DNA of 16,077 nucleotides from Thermoplasmata archaeon (GCA_021819225.1 JAKARU010000010.1:1-16077), one strand, 5' to 3'. Counted from the stretch's first letter, positions 6,382-13,785 are shown. The notes: generated from the sequence alone by a model not told the origin. Numbers and translations are program-made.

Positions 6382-6900
6382 TCATTGCAGATCGTCGAAC
6401 TTTGAGGCTTCCGTCTTGACAGAATTAAGAAGCTCCATCCTTCTCTTGCTTCGCATCTCGCCCTGAGAAAATCTATCTTTTGCTTCTTCATCTTCAAGAC
6501 GAAGACCTGGAACTGACGTTGCCCTTCCATCCTGGTCTATTGCAACGTAGGTTAGATATGCTTTTGTGGCAAATCTCTTCCTCCCGGTAAATGGTTCCTG
6601 TGATATTACATCAACCTCAATTTCCATGGTAGCCTTTGTAACATAGTTTATTCTTCCCTCCATCTTCAGAATATACCCCAAGTGTATTGGGGCAAGGAAG
6701 AATATGCTGTCTATGCTCCCGGTGACAGTCCTGAGCCTGCAGTGCTTGAAGGCAACTATTGAGGCAACATTATCAATCCATTCCATTAATCTTCCGCCAT
6801 AAAGAGAGTTGAACACATTGGTGTCCGGAGGCAGTACAAGTCTCTCCATGACAGTGTAACTTTCATTCCATCCCTTATCCTGCTTCTGCTGAGAATCCAT
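6382..6900 (-). CDS. Acyl-CoA thioesterase (hotdog fold, acyl-CoA hydrolase family)
   Basis: 172 residues from the ATG at 6900; the frame is open to 6936 but that stretch covers the promoter. Family pattern: DTNVFNSLYGGRLMEWIDNVASIVA (conserved Asn, Gly-Gly and Asp of the hotdog active site), then VTGSIDSIFFLAPIHLGYIL and a second half with TKATMEIEVDV. These enzymes hydrolyse acyl-CoA to free acid and CoA in the cytoplasm; substrate chain length cannot be inferred. The start at 6900 is supported by the TATA palindrome 22.5 nt away, so the mRNA is probably leaderless. It diverges from rpiA and shares that promoter element. Confidence 0.85.
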   Translation of the reverse strand: MDSQQKQDKGWNESYTVMERLVLPPDTNVFNSLYGGRLMEWIDNVASIVAFKHCRLRTVTGSIDSIFFLAPIHLGYILKMEGRINYVTKATMEIEVDVISQEPFTGRKRFATKAYLTYVAIDQDGRATSVPGLRLEDEEAKDRFSQGEMRSKRRMELLNSVKTEASKFDDLQ

Positions 6901-6916
6901 GAACCTGTATACATTG

Positions 6917-6928
6917 TTTAAATTTAAA
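6917..6928. promoter_or_regulatory. Symmetric bidirectional TATA element
   Basis: TTTAAATTTAAA is a perfect 12-bp palindrome. Its centre is 22.5 nt from the A of the rpiA ATG (6945) and 22.5 nt from the A of the thioesterase ATG (6900). One TATA element therefore appears to serve two leaderless genes in opposite directions. BRE-like purines flank it on both sides. Confidence 0.65.
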
Positions 6929-6944
6929 GTAAACATATCCTCAT

Positions 6945-7628
6945 ATGGACATAATGGAGCAGAAAAGAAGTGCAGCCAAATATTCCCTGAGCTTCATTCC
7001 AAGAAGTGGGATTGTGGGTATAGGTACTGGTTCCACAGTTAAATATCTTATAGATCTTATTGGTGAAAATACGGATTATTACAGGGAAGTTACGTTTGTA
7101 CCTACGTCTATCCAGACAGAATATCTACTAAGGGAATACGGGTTGAATGTAACTGTGTCCTTCAAGGGAAAAATGCTTCTGGATATTGACGGCGCTGACG
7201 AGATAGATACACAGGGAAACCTAATTAAGGGAGGTGGCGGGGCACTAACACGCGAAAAGATCGTTGCGTATAACAGCGAGGAATTCATAGTTATAGCTGA
7301 TTCCGGGAAATATGTTAGCCAACTCGGAAAATTCAAGCTGCCTATAGAAATACTCCCGTTTCTCGCAGACCAGACTATTGAAAATATTAGGAATCTTGGT
7401 GCTAGTGTTCAGCTGAAAGATAGCGGTTCGTTCGTGACAGATAATGGTAATTTAATTGCCATCGCAGATTTTGGGATGATGAAAGACCCTGCTTCTGTTG
7501 CGAGGTCTCTTTCCGTAATCCCAGGAATAGTTGAAAATGGACTGTTTATAAATATGACAACACGTGCTATTGAGGGAACAGAAGCGAGCATAAGGGAGCA
7601 TGTGTACTTCAGGAAAAATGGGGAATAG
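6945..7628 (+). CDS. rpiA: Ribose-5-phosphate isomerase A
   Basis: 227 residues, normal for RpiA. Interconverts ribose-5-phosphate and ribulose-5-phosphate (EC 5.3.1.6), supplying ribose for nucleotides. Motifs: the phosphate-binding GIGTGST (about 25-31), DIDGADEID with D82 and D85, KGGGGALTREKI with K95 and general base E104 (equivalent to E. coli D81, D84, K94 and E103), and VIADSGKYV. Start ATG 6945 fits the leaderless spacing from the shared TATA palindrome; an in-frame ATG at 6954 is the alternative. It is transcribed divergently from the thioesterase gene, and no functional link between the two is obvious. Confidence 0.95.
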   Translation: MDIMEQKRSAAKYSLSFIPRSGIVGIGTGSTVKYLIDLIGENTDYYREVTFVPTSIQTEYLLREYGLNVTVSFKGKMLLDIDGADEIDTQGNLIKGGGGALTREKIVAYNSEEFIVIADSGKYVSQLGKFKLPIEILPFLADQTIENIRNLGASVQLKDSGSFVTDNGNLIAIADFGMMKDPASVARSLSVIPGIVENGLFINMTTRAIEGTEASIREHVYFRKNGE

Positions 7629-7724
7629 GTCAGGAGCGGAAGGTATTGCCCGGAACAATAATATATATTAAATTATATTTTCGCTACATTTAAATTAACC
7701 GAATTACAGTGTAACTTAATCTAA

Positions 7725-7751
7725 ACCTTAAAATGCATTGATATAATATCA
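7725..7751 (+). promoter_or_regulatory. Promoter and palindrome before the RAM-domain gene
   Basis: A TATA-like CTTAAAATG lies around 7726-7734, and about 10 nt later comes the perfect 13-nt palindrome TGATATAATATCA (7739-7751), close to the expected transcription start. A ribosome-binding site GAGGTG (7765-7770) follows, so this transcript has a short leader, unlike the leaderless genes nearby. The palindrome is a candidate operator. Confidence 0.4.
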
Positions 7752-7778
7752 TGCCAGACCTTTTGAGGTGTTTTATTA

Positions 7779-8093
7779 ATGCAGGGCAGTCATTTGGAAG
7801 TGGAACTTGACAAATATTATGACAAAAAAATAGTAACAGCGCTGGTCGGTATAAGAGTCGACGTTAGCAAGGTAGAAACTATCGCTGCTGAGATTGTTTC
7901 TGACAACCACGTGGAGGATGTATTTGTGGTGACAGGAGAATTTGATATAATGATTAAGGTGAGATTTCCAGATTACGGCGAGTTCCAGAAATATATCCTG
8001 AACAGACTTAGCAAGGTACAGGGAGTCAAGGATTCCAAGACCATGATGGTTGTGGGCATTAAGAAGGAAAACAGCAGGGTCTTTGTGGAGTGA
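7779..8093 (+). CDS. Stand-alone Lrp/AsnC ligand-binding (RAM) domain protein
   Basis: 104 residues. The sequence matches the RAM domain of Lrp/AsnC regulators: TALVGIRVDVSKVETIAAEIV, then VEDVFVVTGEFDIMIKVRF, and GVKDSKTMMVVGIKK, giving the beta-alpha-beta-beta-alpha-beta order of the ferredoxin-like fold. No helix-turn-helix precedes it, so it cannot bind DNA like full-length Lrp. Such proteins form dimers to octamers and may sense amino acids or modulate other Lrp proteins. Start ATG 7779 has GAGGTG 8 nt upstream. The next gene (UPF0147) starts 5 nt after its stop, indicating an operon. Confidence 0.85.
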   Translation: MQGSHLEVELDKYYDKKIVTALVGIRVDVSKVETIAAEIVSDNHVEDVFVVTGEFDIMIKVRFPDYGEFQKYILNRLSKVQGVKDSKTMMVVGIKKENSRVFVE

Positions 8094-8098
8094 GAGGT

Positions 8099-8359
8099 AT
8101 GGATTCAAAACTGTATAATGAGGTGCTCTATCTTTTGGACGATATGTCGCAGGACACATCGGTTCCAAAAAATATAAGAAAGAACGCGCAAGACGCCAGA
8201 ACAAAGATGGAAGAGCAGAAAACTAGCCTTGACATAAGGTGTGCCACTGCAATATCTATGCTGGATGAAATATCCAACGATCCCAACGTACCTTCACACG
8301 GAAGGGCTGCCCTTTACACCATTATAAGTAAACTTGAGGCTCTTTCAAAAAGCAAATGA
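8099..8359 (+). CDS. UPF0147 family protein
   Basis: 86 residues from ATG 8099; an in-frame GTG at 8090 gives 3 more. The C-terminal pattern LDEISNDPNVPSHGRAALYTIISKLEAL is the UPF0147 signature, and the first half repeats the idea (LLDDMSQDTSVPKNIRKNAQDA). The two halves look like an internal duplication of a Leu-Asp-(x)-(x)-(x)-Asp-(x)-x-Val-Pro unit. The protein is all-helical and of unknown function. GGAG at 8087-8090, inside the end of the RAM gene, is a plausible ribosome-binding site, so translation is likely coupled to it. Confidence 0.85.
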   Translation: MDSKLYNEVLYLLDDMSQDTSVPKNIRKNAQDARTKMEEQKTSLDIRCATAISMLDEISNDPNVPSHGRAALYTIISKLEALSKSK

Positions 8360-8401
8360 AAAATTATTAATAATATCAAACATATTTTTAGAAGAATATA
8401 T

Positions 8402-8806
8402 ATGTTTAAATTATATTATGAATCGATCGAAATGACAATGAATGAAGAAGAAGAAAAGCTGGCAAAGATTCTTGTGACATCGAGCATACCCCGAAGTGTT
8501 TCGTATACACTTGTTTATACAAGGGGTAAGGAGGAAGTCACAAGCGTAGAGATAGAGAGGGAAACAGGCCTCAGGCAGCCCGAGGTTTCCATTGCAATGC
8601 AGTGGCTCAGGAAGAAAGGCTGGATAAACAAAAGAAACATGAAGAAAGAGGGGAAGGGGAGACCCGTTCACGGATACAGGCTTTCAAAGGACTTCGATGA
8701 GATAATAGAAGAGATCATCCAGGAACAGACAGAGAAAATAGAAGAGATAAAGGAGAACATCAATGAATTGAACCATTACAAGAGTAATTTTGCGATTACT
8801 CACTAA
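8402..8806 (+). CDS. Winged-helix transcriptional regulator
   Basis: 134 residues from ATG 8402. Residues about 30-97 form a winged helix: SSIPRSVSYTLVYTRGKEEVTSVEIERETGLRQPEV gives the first helices, SIAMQWLRKKGWI the recognition helix, and GKGRPVHGYRL the wing. A C-terminal helix (about 100-130, EEIIQEQTEKIEEIKENINEL) is a probable coiled-coil dimerisation element. It resembles the archaeal predicted regulators of COG3355. In-frame ATGs at 8432 and 8438 are good alternative starts, because TTTAAATTATAT at 8405-8416 sits at the leaderless distance from them. The 3' end overlaps the convergent GH15 gene by 11 nt. Confidence 0.8.
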   Translation: MFKLYYESIEMTMNEEEEKLAKILVTSSIPRSVSYTLVYTRGKEEVTSVEIERETGLRQPEVSIAMQWLRKKGWINKRNMKKEGKGRPVHGYRLSKDFDEIIEEIIQEQTEKIEEIKENINELNHYKSNFAITH

Positions 8807-10625
8807 CCTTATTTTTTATCCTGTTTTGTGCCTCATTGAGGCGGTATATGCACCTTATAATTCCAAGATGTGTGATTGCCTGTGGAAAATTACCGATTAG
8901 TTCCCCAGTTTCAGTATCTATTTCTTCGCTGAAGAGGTGAAGATGGTTTCCTTTCTCTATTATTTTATTCAGCAGGGATTCTGCATCCTGAATTTTACCC
9001 ATCAGGATCAGATCCTCAATGTACCAGAACGACATTAGGAGAAATGCATTATCACGGCATTTAAGGCCATCATCACTATTATACCTCCTGAAAAGTATAT
9101 CGCCGCTCATCAGCTCCTTCTTGATCCTGTCAAATGTCCTGACAAAGACGGGATCATCCACACCGACAAAACCAGTCAAGGGTATCCTGAGCAATGAACT
9201 GTCAACGTCCTTTGAGCCGTAGTACTGTGTGAATGAACCTGTTTCCTGGTCAACCCCGTTCTTCATTATATCCTCCTTGATCACGTCTGCAGTCTTCTGC
9301 CAGTTATCATAATCTCCTTCATAGTTCAATGATTTGCCCAGCTTTATAGCCCTGTCAAACCCAAGCCAGCACATAACCTTTGAGTATGTGTAATGCCTTG
9401 GCTGTGTCCGGAATTCCCAGATGCTTGAATCAGGAATTTTCCATATGTGATTTATTCTTTCAAGAAGATAGATTATAAAATCCCACATATAGGAATTAAC
9501 AATTCCGCCTATCACAGATAGGTTGTAAATTGCATTGATGAATGAACCGTATACGTCCAGCTGAAATTGGCTGGAGGCAAGGTTTCCCAGCCTAACTGGT
9601 CTGGAACCAAGATATCCTTCATAATCTATTTCAATCTCCCTGAATTTTGTATCCCTACTGACCCCATACAGTACCCTTATTTCTTCGCCATCGTTCTCAA
9701 TTATCTCCATCATGTCATAAAGGTATTTGGTTGAAACACGCCTCAGGCCTATCATTGCCAGAGCCTGGATGACGTATGATGTATCCCTTACCCATGAATA
9801 CCTGTAGTCCCAGTTCCTTTCTCCTCCAACGCATTCCGGAAGGCTGCTTGTCGGAGCTGCAACCATCATTCCTGATGGATCATGAAACAGTGCTCTCAGG
9901 GTCAGAGCGGATCTAATGGCTATGTCTCTCATCAAACCATTATAGCTGCTGTAAGAAATGAAGTTGAGCCAGAACTCTCTCGTTTCCATCAGCCTCTGTT
10001 CTGTCTTATAATTTGTATAATTGTCCTCCTCTCTCATTCCATAGGATACTATGAAATATGACCTGGTTCCCTTGCTCAGATGAGATCTATAGCAGTCATT
10101 CTGCTCCATTACATCAACAGATGTGAAGAGACCAACTTTCAGGTCGTTCTTGGAGAATACTATCTTGTTCTGGCCAACCGTTCTCTTGAGCGGGGAGAGA
10201 GTGTAATCCAGAGTTGGCCTGAATTTAATCGAAATATCACAATCCTCGAACGCCTCTATTATTCTGTGAAGTTCAGGAAAGTTGATGCTGGTAAATTCAG
10301 TTGCTGGCATGAAGTCGGTAATTTTGATTATCTTCCGGTTATTGCTGTAGAATTCAGTTATCAGTATCATTGTATCCCCATCATAGAATTGCTCAGCCTC
10401 AATCTCGTTGAAGTTCAGGATTGAAAATCTGAGGAATCCACCCTTATTTGAATCGAGAATTGAATCGAAGACAGGATCAGAGGAAAATTCGGGAAGGCAA
10501 AGCCAATCAATGTCTCCATTTACCGCAATTAATCCGGCCGTTCTATTGTTGGAGACGAGACCATGATGCCTTATCATGACGTAGCCGTTTTTCTGTATAT
10601 TGTTTATGTTAATTCTTCCACCCAT
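8796..10625 (-). CDS. GH15 glycoside hydrolase (glucoamylase or trehalase type)
   Basis: 609 residues, typical for prokaryotic GH15. The N-terminal beta-sandwich region starts with GLVSNNRTAGLIAVNGDIDWLCLP. The (alpha/alpha)6 barrel carries GGERNWDYRYSWVRD (about 267-281, substrate-binding Trp/Asp/Arg), WEFR with E404 as candidate catalytic acid, and SEEID around E567/E568 with the candidate base, followed by GELIGNFPQAITH. GH15 enzymes release glucose from alpha-glucans, isomaltose-type sugars or trehalose; related Thermoplasma GH15 proteins are reported as trehalases, so trehalose is a real possibility. No signal peptide is seen, suggesting a cytoplasmic enzyme. A TATA-like sequence on the minus strand near 10644-10654 supports the ATG at 10625; ATG at codon 17 is the alternative. 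Confidence 0.88.
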   Translation of the reverse strand: MGGRININNIQKNGYVMIRHHGLVSNNRTAGLIAVNGDIDWLCLPEFSSDPVFDSILDSNKGGFLRFSILNFNEIEAEQFYDGDTMILITEFYSNNRKIIKITDFMPATEFTSINFPELHRIIEAFEDCDISIKFRPTLDYTLSPLKRTVGQNKIVFSKNDLKVGLFTSVDVMEQNDCYRSHLSKGTRSYFIVSYGMREEDNYTNYKTEQRLMETREFWLNFISYSSYNGLMRDIAIRSALTLRALFHDPSGMMVAAPTSSLPECVGGERNWDYRYSWVRDTSYVIQALAMIGLRRVSTKYLYDMMEIIENDGEEIRVLYGVSRDTKFREIEIDYEGYLGSRPVRLGNLASSQFQLDVYGSFINAIYNLSVIGGIVNSYMWDFIIYLLERINHIWKIPDSSIWEFRTQPRHYTYSKVMCWLGFDRAIKLGKSLNYEGDYDNWQKTADVIKEDIMKNGVDQETGSFTQYYGSKDVDSSLLRIPLTGFVGVDDPVFVRTFDRIKKELMSGDILFRRYNSDDGLKCRDNAFLLMSFWYIEDLILMGKIQDAESLLNKIIEKGNHLHLFSEEIDTETGELIGNFPQAITHLGIIRCIYRLNEAQNRIKNKVSE

Positions 10626-10675
10626 GAATAAAATATTGAATCATGCCTAATAATAGAATTGGGTTGCATACATGC

Positions 10676-10689
10676 AAAATATTTTTATG
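10676..10689 (+). promoter_or_regulatory. TATA box of tRNA-Tyr
   Basis: AAAATATTTTTATG centred about 29 nt before the tRNA 5' end. Confidence 0.55.
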
Positions 10690-10711
10690 AGTTTATCAAT
10701 ACACATATATC

Positions 10712-10819
10712 CCCGGCTTAGCTCAGCTGGTAGAGCGGCGGACTGTAGAGGGAAATACGGCTGAATTGCTAATTACCGCCGTAATCCGCAGGTCTCTGGT
10801 TCGAATCCGGAAGCCGGGA
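10712..10819 (+). tRNA. tRNA-Tyr(GUA) with intron
   Basis: Cloverleaf with acceptor CCCGGCT/AGCCGGG, D-stem GCTC/GAGC, anticodon stem GCGGA/TCCGC, T-stem TCTGG/CCGGA and discriminator A. The C1:G72 pair is the identity feature of archaeal tRNA-Tyr, and the anticodon is GTA. A 35-nt intron interrupts the anticodon loop after position 37; the mature tRNA is 73 nt. No CCA is encoded. Confidence 0.92.
10749..10783 (+). other. Archaeal tRNA intron (37/38 position)
   Basis: 35 nt between G37 (10748) and A38 (10784). The surrounding sequence can form a relaxed bulge-helix-bulge: C32-T35 pairs with GCCG near the intron 3' end except for one U·C mismatch, followed by a GG/CC-containing inner stem. 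A competing internal hairpin TACGGC/GCCGTA also exists. The boundaries may be off by one, since the base at 37 could be G or A. Confidence 0.7.
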
Positions 10820-11071
10820 TCATGGGATTTTACAGAATTTTGCTGATATGATACACCTCTCCAAAGTTTACAACCATCTCACTTCCATGCTTGATATCAG
10901 AATATTCACAACAGAAAATTTAAAAGGCACTTGGAATGATGCAAAATCAATCTGTGTTTTTTGTTTCGACGAGTGATTCTATTCAGTAAATGAATATTCA
11001 AACCCTATAGTGAGAAACAAATGATTTGAACGAATCTTAAAATTTATTATTTTACAACTCATATTGATTTA
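10820..11071. other. Intergenic stretch after tRNA-Tyr, no supported gene
   Basis: About 250 nt, AT-rich. A 42-codon plus-strand frame (ATG 10848 to TGA 10976) has a fairly protein-like translation (MIHLSKVYNHLTSMLDIRIF at its start) but no promoter or ribosome-binding site of its own. A TATA-like CTTAAAATTTATT around 11036-11048 could drive something from about 11070. No RNA gene seen. Confidence 0.3.
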
Positions 11072-11362
11072 AATGGAGTTAGAGACGCACATTTGCTCAT
11101 CAGTCAATCAATTGGCCATGCACATACCTTTTTTAAATTCCGGATTAATTTCTGGAATTTTCAATAAAAGAATGAGAGTGACTTCATATTTTATGTTTTC
11201 TACATCATTGAATTCAAGCTCTATTCGAAGTTTGTTCATAAATGACGTTGGTGTGGATCATATGATCTGGAATTTTTTAATTGCAGGAGATTTGTTTCCC
11301 CACGGTTTTCCTGCACATTTGCATCAGGGAGTTGGAGCCTGATGATCAGGACAACCAGGCAT
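11072..11362 (-). pseudogene. Possible decayed minus-strand gene with three in-frame TGA codons
   Basis: Read from an ATG at 11362 to a TAA at 11069-11071, this frame has 97 codons interrupted only by TGA, at 11324-11326, 11258-11260 and 11108-11110. The pieces look protein-like: CKCAGKPWGNKSPAIKKFQI, then MNKLRIELEFNDVENIKYEV, TLILLLKIPEINPEFKKG, and LTDEQMCVSNSI. It overlaps the start of the MFS gene by 21 nt. The plus-strand frame covering the same bases (11073-11342) is Ser/Phe/His rich and looks like a shadow. A recently inactivated gene is the simplest reading; chance is possible. Confidence 0.35.
11257..11267. repeat. Shared palindromic word, copy 1
   Basis: ATCATATGATC, whose core ATCATATGAT is a perfect palindrome, lies 75-85 nt before the first MFS start. 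The identical 11 nt recur at 14843-14853 upstream of the second MFS gene, and in both places an AATTT follows within 3 nt. Confidence 0.4.
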
Positions 11363-12559
11363 CCTAAAACCACGGACATTTCATTGAGAAATTTGAGATA
11401 TATGTCCGAGAGGAAGATGTACCTGATATGGTTCGGCACAACTCTTTGCAGAACGTCAAGTTTCGTCTTCAATATGTATTTCATGTGGGTTATCGTTGTT
11501 AATTACAACTCCGTCTTATTGTCTACCCTGGTTCCAACCCTGTCTTTACTGGGGTATGTGATAATAACATTACCTGAAGGAGTGATTCTTGACAGGTACA
11601 ACAGTTCCTACGTTGGTTTTATTGCAACAATTATACTGCTATTTACTTATTCTCTACTTCTCTTAAGTGATTCACTTTCAACCATATATGTTGTCGATAT
11701 ATTCTCATCCATACTTACTGCAATACTTTTCGACGCATTCATAAAATCAAGCAGAGAAATCGTTGATGAAACTGAAGATACGAAAGTTTCTGCCCTGAAT
11801 CAGATAGGATCAAGCCTTTCAAACGTTTTAGGTATTATCGGTGCAGGAATTATACTCGCTTCAGCAAGAAATTATCTGATCTACATACTTCTTGCACTAT
11901 CACTTGTTGGGCTGATCTCAGGGAGACCATTCAGGATTGATAAGTCAGAGGAAAAACATGTCGTCAAGGGAGAAGTCGAGAAGGCGTTGAAAATGCTCGT
12001 TCCTGTTCTTATTCTTGCCCTTCTGCTCAATGGATTGTTTGTATCTCTTATGATATTCGGACCAACGATAATCCATATTGTATTACATAAAGGATCGAAT
12101 TCATTTACACTTTTTGAACTTGGAATTCCGCTGGGCACCCTTATGGGAGGAATAATTGCGGCGGAAATTGAGAGGAAACTCGAAAATGCATCAATAATCT
12201 TCCTCGGGGTCTTAAGCATGGGAATTTTGCTCCTTACAATCTCCGTGAGCAGGAGCCTCTATATAGACGTACCATCCATGTTTCTGATAGGAATATTCAC
12301 CTCATTCATAGAGGTCCCTGCGTTCACCATAATTTTGAAGATAATTCCAGGAGAAATTATCGGAAGGGTTGATGCAGTTGTATTTCTTGTATTTACGGCT
12401 TCCGCACCATTTATGGCAACAGTTTTCACAGTATTGAGCCCATATATACCTGTAACCACATTGCTAATGTATTCAGGGGTCATTGCATGCCTAATAACTG
12501 TACCCTCGTATTACATAATGAAGAATTTCATTTCCCTGAAGCCTATGGAATTTCCATGA
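11342..12559 (+). CDS. Major facilitator superfamily transporter
   Basis: 405 residues with about 11-12 hydrophobic helices. The loop between helices 2 and 3 carries the MFS motif LPEGVILDRYNSSYV (about 77-91), and the equivalent position in the second half has PGEIIGRVDAV (about 336-346). A hydrophilic central loop (about 196-216, RIDKSEEKHVVKGEVEK) separates the two six-helix halves. The layout resembles multidrug/macrolide-type exporters, but the substrate cannot be told. ATG 11342 gives about 25 residues before the first helix; ATG 11402 (MSERKMYLIW) is an alternative start. The start codon sits in a 13-nt palindrome (CCTGATGATCAGG, 11338-11350). It stands alone, with no partner genes. 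Confidence 0.82.
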   Translation: MIRTTRHPKTTDISLRNLRYMSERKMYLIWFGTTLCRTSSFVFNMYFMWVIVVNYNSVLLSTLVPTLSLLGYVIITLPEGVILDRYNSSYVGFIATIILLFTYSLLLLSDSLSTIYVVDIFSSILTAILFDAFIKSSREIVDETEDTKVSALNQIGSSLSNVLGIIGAGIILASARNYLIYILLALSLVGLISGRPFRIDKSEEKHVVKGEVEKALKMLVPVLILALLLNGLFVSLMIFGPTIIHIVLHKGSNSFTLFELGIPLGTLMGGIIAAEIERKLENASIIFLGVLSMGILLLTISVSRSLYIDVPSMFLIGIFTSFIEVPAFTIILKIIPGEIIGRVDAVVFLVFTASAPFMATVFTVLSPYIPVTTLLMYSGVIACLITVPSYYIMKNFISLKPMEFP

Positions 12560-12773
12560 CAGTACGCGTCGTGAATCCGTAATGAACCTGAAAATGGAAA
12601 CGCCACACATTGAGGAGGTGAATTCTCAGATGTCAATTATGAGTTCCGGGTAATTCTTCTGCATCCTTACGGGAAAATGAAGATGCTCTTCTGGATGAGA
12701 CTTCATTAGGCGTTTGATATTTGAAAAAATTACCAGATGAAAAACAGCATTATGAATGAAGACATACACATGA
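12560..12773. other. Intergenic stretch with an orphan ribosome-binding site
   Basis: About 210 nt. A very strong ribosome-binding site GAGGAGGTG (12612-12620) sits 9 nt before an ATG (12630) that opens only a 7-codon frame ending in TAA at 12651. Two other frames nearby read as short protein-like pieces ending at TAG or TGA. This may be the remains of a small gene; no intact gene is supported. Confidence 0.3.
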
Positions 12774-13724
12774 ATGAATGTAGATGTTTACTATGTTCCA
12801 ATTAGAATCAGGGCACTTAGGTTTGCATCTGTATATGTCCTGAAGACTGGCAGGCATTCCTATCTTGTTGATAGTGGAATGGATAACTCTGCACTTACTT
12901 TCCTGGAACAGAATGGTGTGGATTTTAGTGAAATTGATGCAGTCATATTAACCCATATGCACATAGACCATATTGGGGGATCGAAATCAATCCAGGATAA
13001 ATATGGAATTCCAGTATTCATAGATGAACGTGACAGGGAGAAGGTAATATCGATACAGAATGATATTCCCGGTTTTATGAGATCATCAAAGATTTTCCTG
13101 AGCGAGATGGGTGTTCCGACGGAAACGACAGAAACTATGGGGGACAACCACCCTCTTGCCACTGAGTTGAAAAACTACGAACATGTAGACCTTGAGAATT
13201 TTAGCAAAATGCCAAACTCGCTAAATGACCTGGACTTTTTCCACGTTCCAGGGCACAGCCCTGGATCTACCTGCTTTCTTCCAAAGAATTCTGACATAAT
13301 TTTCACAGGAGATCACATACTGGAGAAGATAACTCCAAATATAAGCTATTATGACAGCAGCGAGGACATGCTTGGCGAGTATCTGGAAAGTTTGAGAATG
13401 ACAAAAGAATTGCAAAAAAATACAGCATTCCCAGGTCATGGATCGCCCTTTACAGGTATAGAGGAAAGAATTGAGGCAATCATCAAGCACCATGAAAATC
13501 GCATAAATGAGATTTCTGAGATTATAGGTCCAGATCAACTTTCTGCATATAACGTCGCTAAATTGATGAAATGGAGCAAGGGTAGGACCATGGAAAGCAT
13601 GAATATAATGGAACAGAATTTCGCCGTTGGTGAGGCCATTGCTCACCTGAGGTATATGGAAAATCAGGGATTTGTAAAATCCAACCTCAGGAATGGTATC
13701 AGGTTATATAGCAATGCCATATAA
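12774..13724 (+). CDS. Metallo-beta-lactamase-fold hydrolase with C-terminal winged-helix domain
   Basis: 316 residues. Metal ligands are in place: LVDSGM (D33), THMHIDH (H61, H63, D65, H66), HVPGHSPGS (H161), FTGDHI (D180) and PGHGSP (H222), a complete two-zinc MBL site. Residues about 255-312 form a winged-helix domain (AYNVAKLMKW, then GEAIAHLRYMENQGFVKSN), as in the LACTB2-like branch of the superfamily. The insert at about 85-150 is longer than in minimal members. These enzymes hydrolyse thioesters, lactones or RNA; the exact substrate is not predictable. ATG 12774 is taken as the start; overlapping ATGs at 12770 and 12778 are out of frame or stop at once. Confidence 0.88.
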   Translation: MNVDVYYVPIRIRALRFASVYVLKTGRHSYLVDSGMDNSALTFLEQNGVDFSEIDAVILTHMHIDHIGGSKSIQDKYGIPVFIDERDREKVISIQNDIPGFMRSSKIFLSEMGVPTETTETMGDNHPLATELKNYEHVDLENFSKMPNSLNDLDFFHVPGHSPGSTCFLPKNSDIIFTGDHILEKITPNISYYDSSEDMLGEYLESLRMTKELQKNTAFPGHGSPFTGIEERIEAIIKHHENRINEISEIIGPDQLSAYNVAKLMKWSKGRTMESMNIMEQNFAVGEAIAHLRYMENQGFVKSNLRNGIRLYSNAI

Positions 13725-13750
13725 AATCCAAAGCACTAACACACTTTGTA

Positions 13751-13762
13751 AGATTTATTAAT
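13751..13762 (+). promoter_or_regulatory. TATA box of tRNA-Thr
   Basis: AGATTTATTAAT centred about 29 nt before the tRNA 5' end. Confidence 0.5.
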
Positions 13763-13785
13763 GTTAATACATTCCTGCTCTAAGT

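Noticed and set aside
7776..8204. 142-codon minus-strand frame
   Set aside because: Lies opposite the RAM-domain and UPF0147 genes, both clearly recognisable; shadow frame.
10848..10976. 42-codon plus-strand frame after tRNA-Tyr
   Set aside because: No promoter or ribosome-binding site, and the opposite strand has an equally protein-like open stretch; not called as a gene.
11108..11326. Selenocysteine or Trp recoding of the three TGA codons
   Set aside because: No selenocysteine insertion element seen, and selenocysteine use is not known in Thermoplasmata; elsewhere in the window TGA acts as a normal stop (for example MptA and the pilin-like gene).
11073..11342. 89-codon plus-strand frame just before the first MFS gene
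   Set aside because: Ser/Phe/His-rich translation without a domain pattern; the opposite strand reads as more protein-like, so it was treated as a shadow.
11338..11350. 13-nt palindrome CCTGATGATCAGG at the MFS start codon
   Set aside because: Could be an operator, but it contains the start codon and is explained as easily by chance; noted in the gene entry only.
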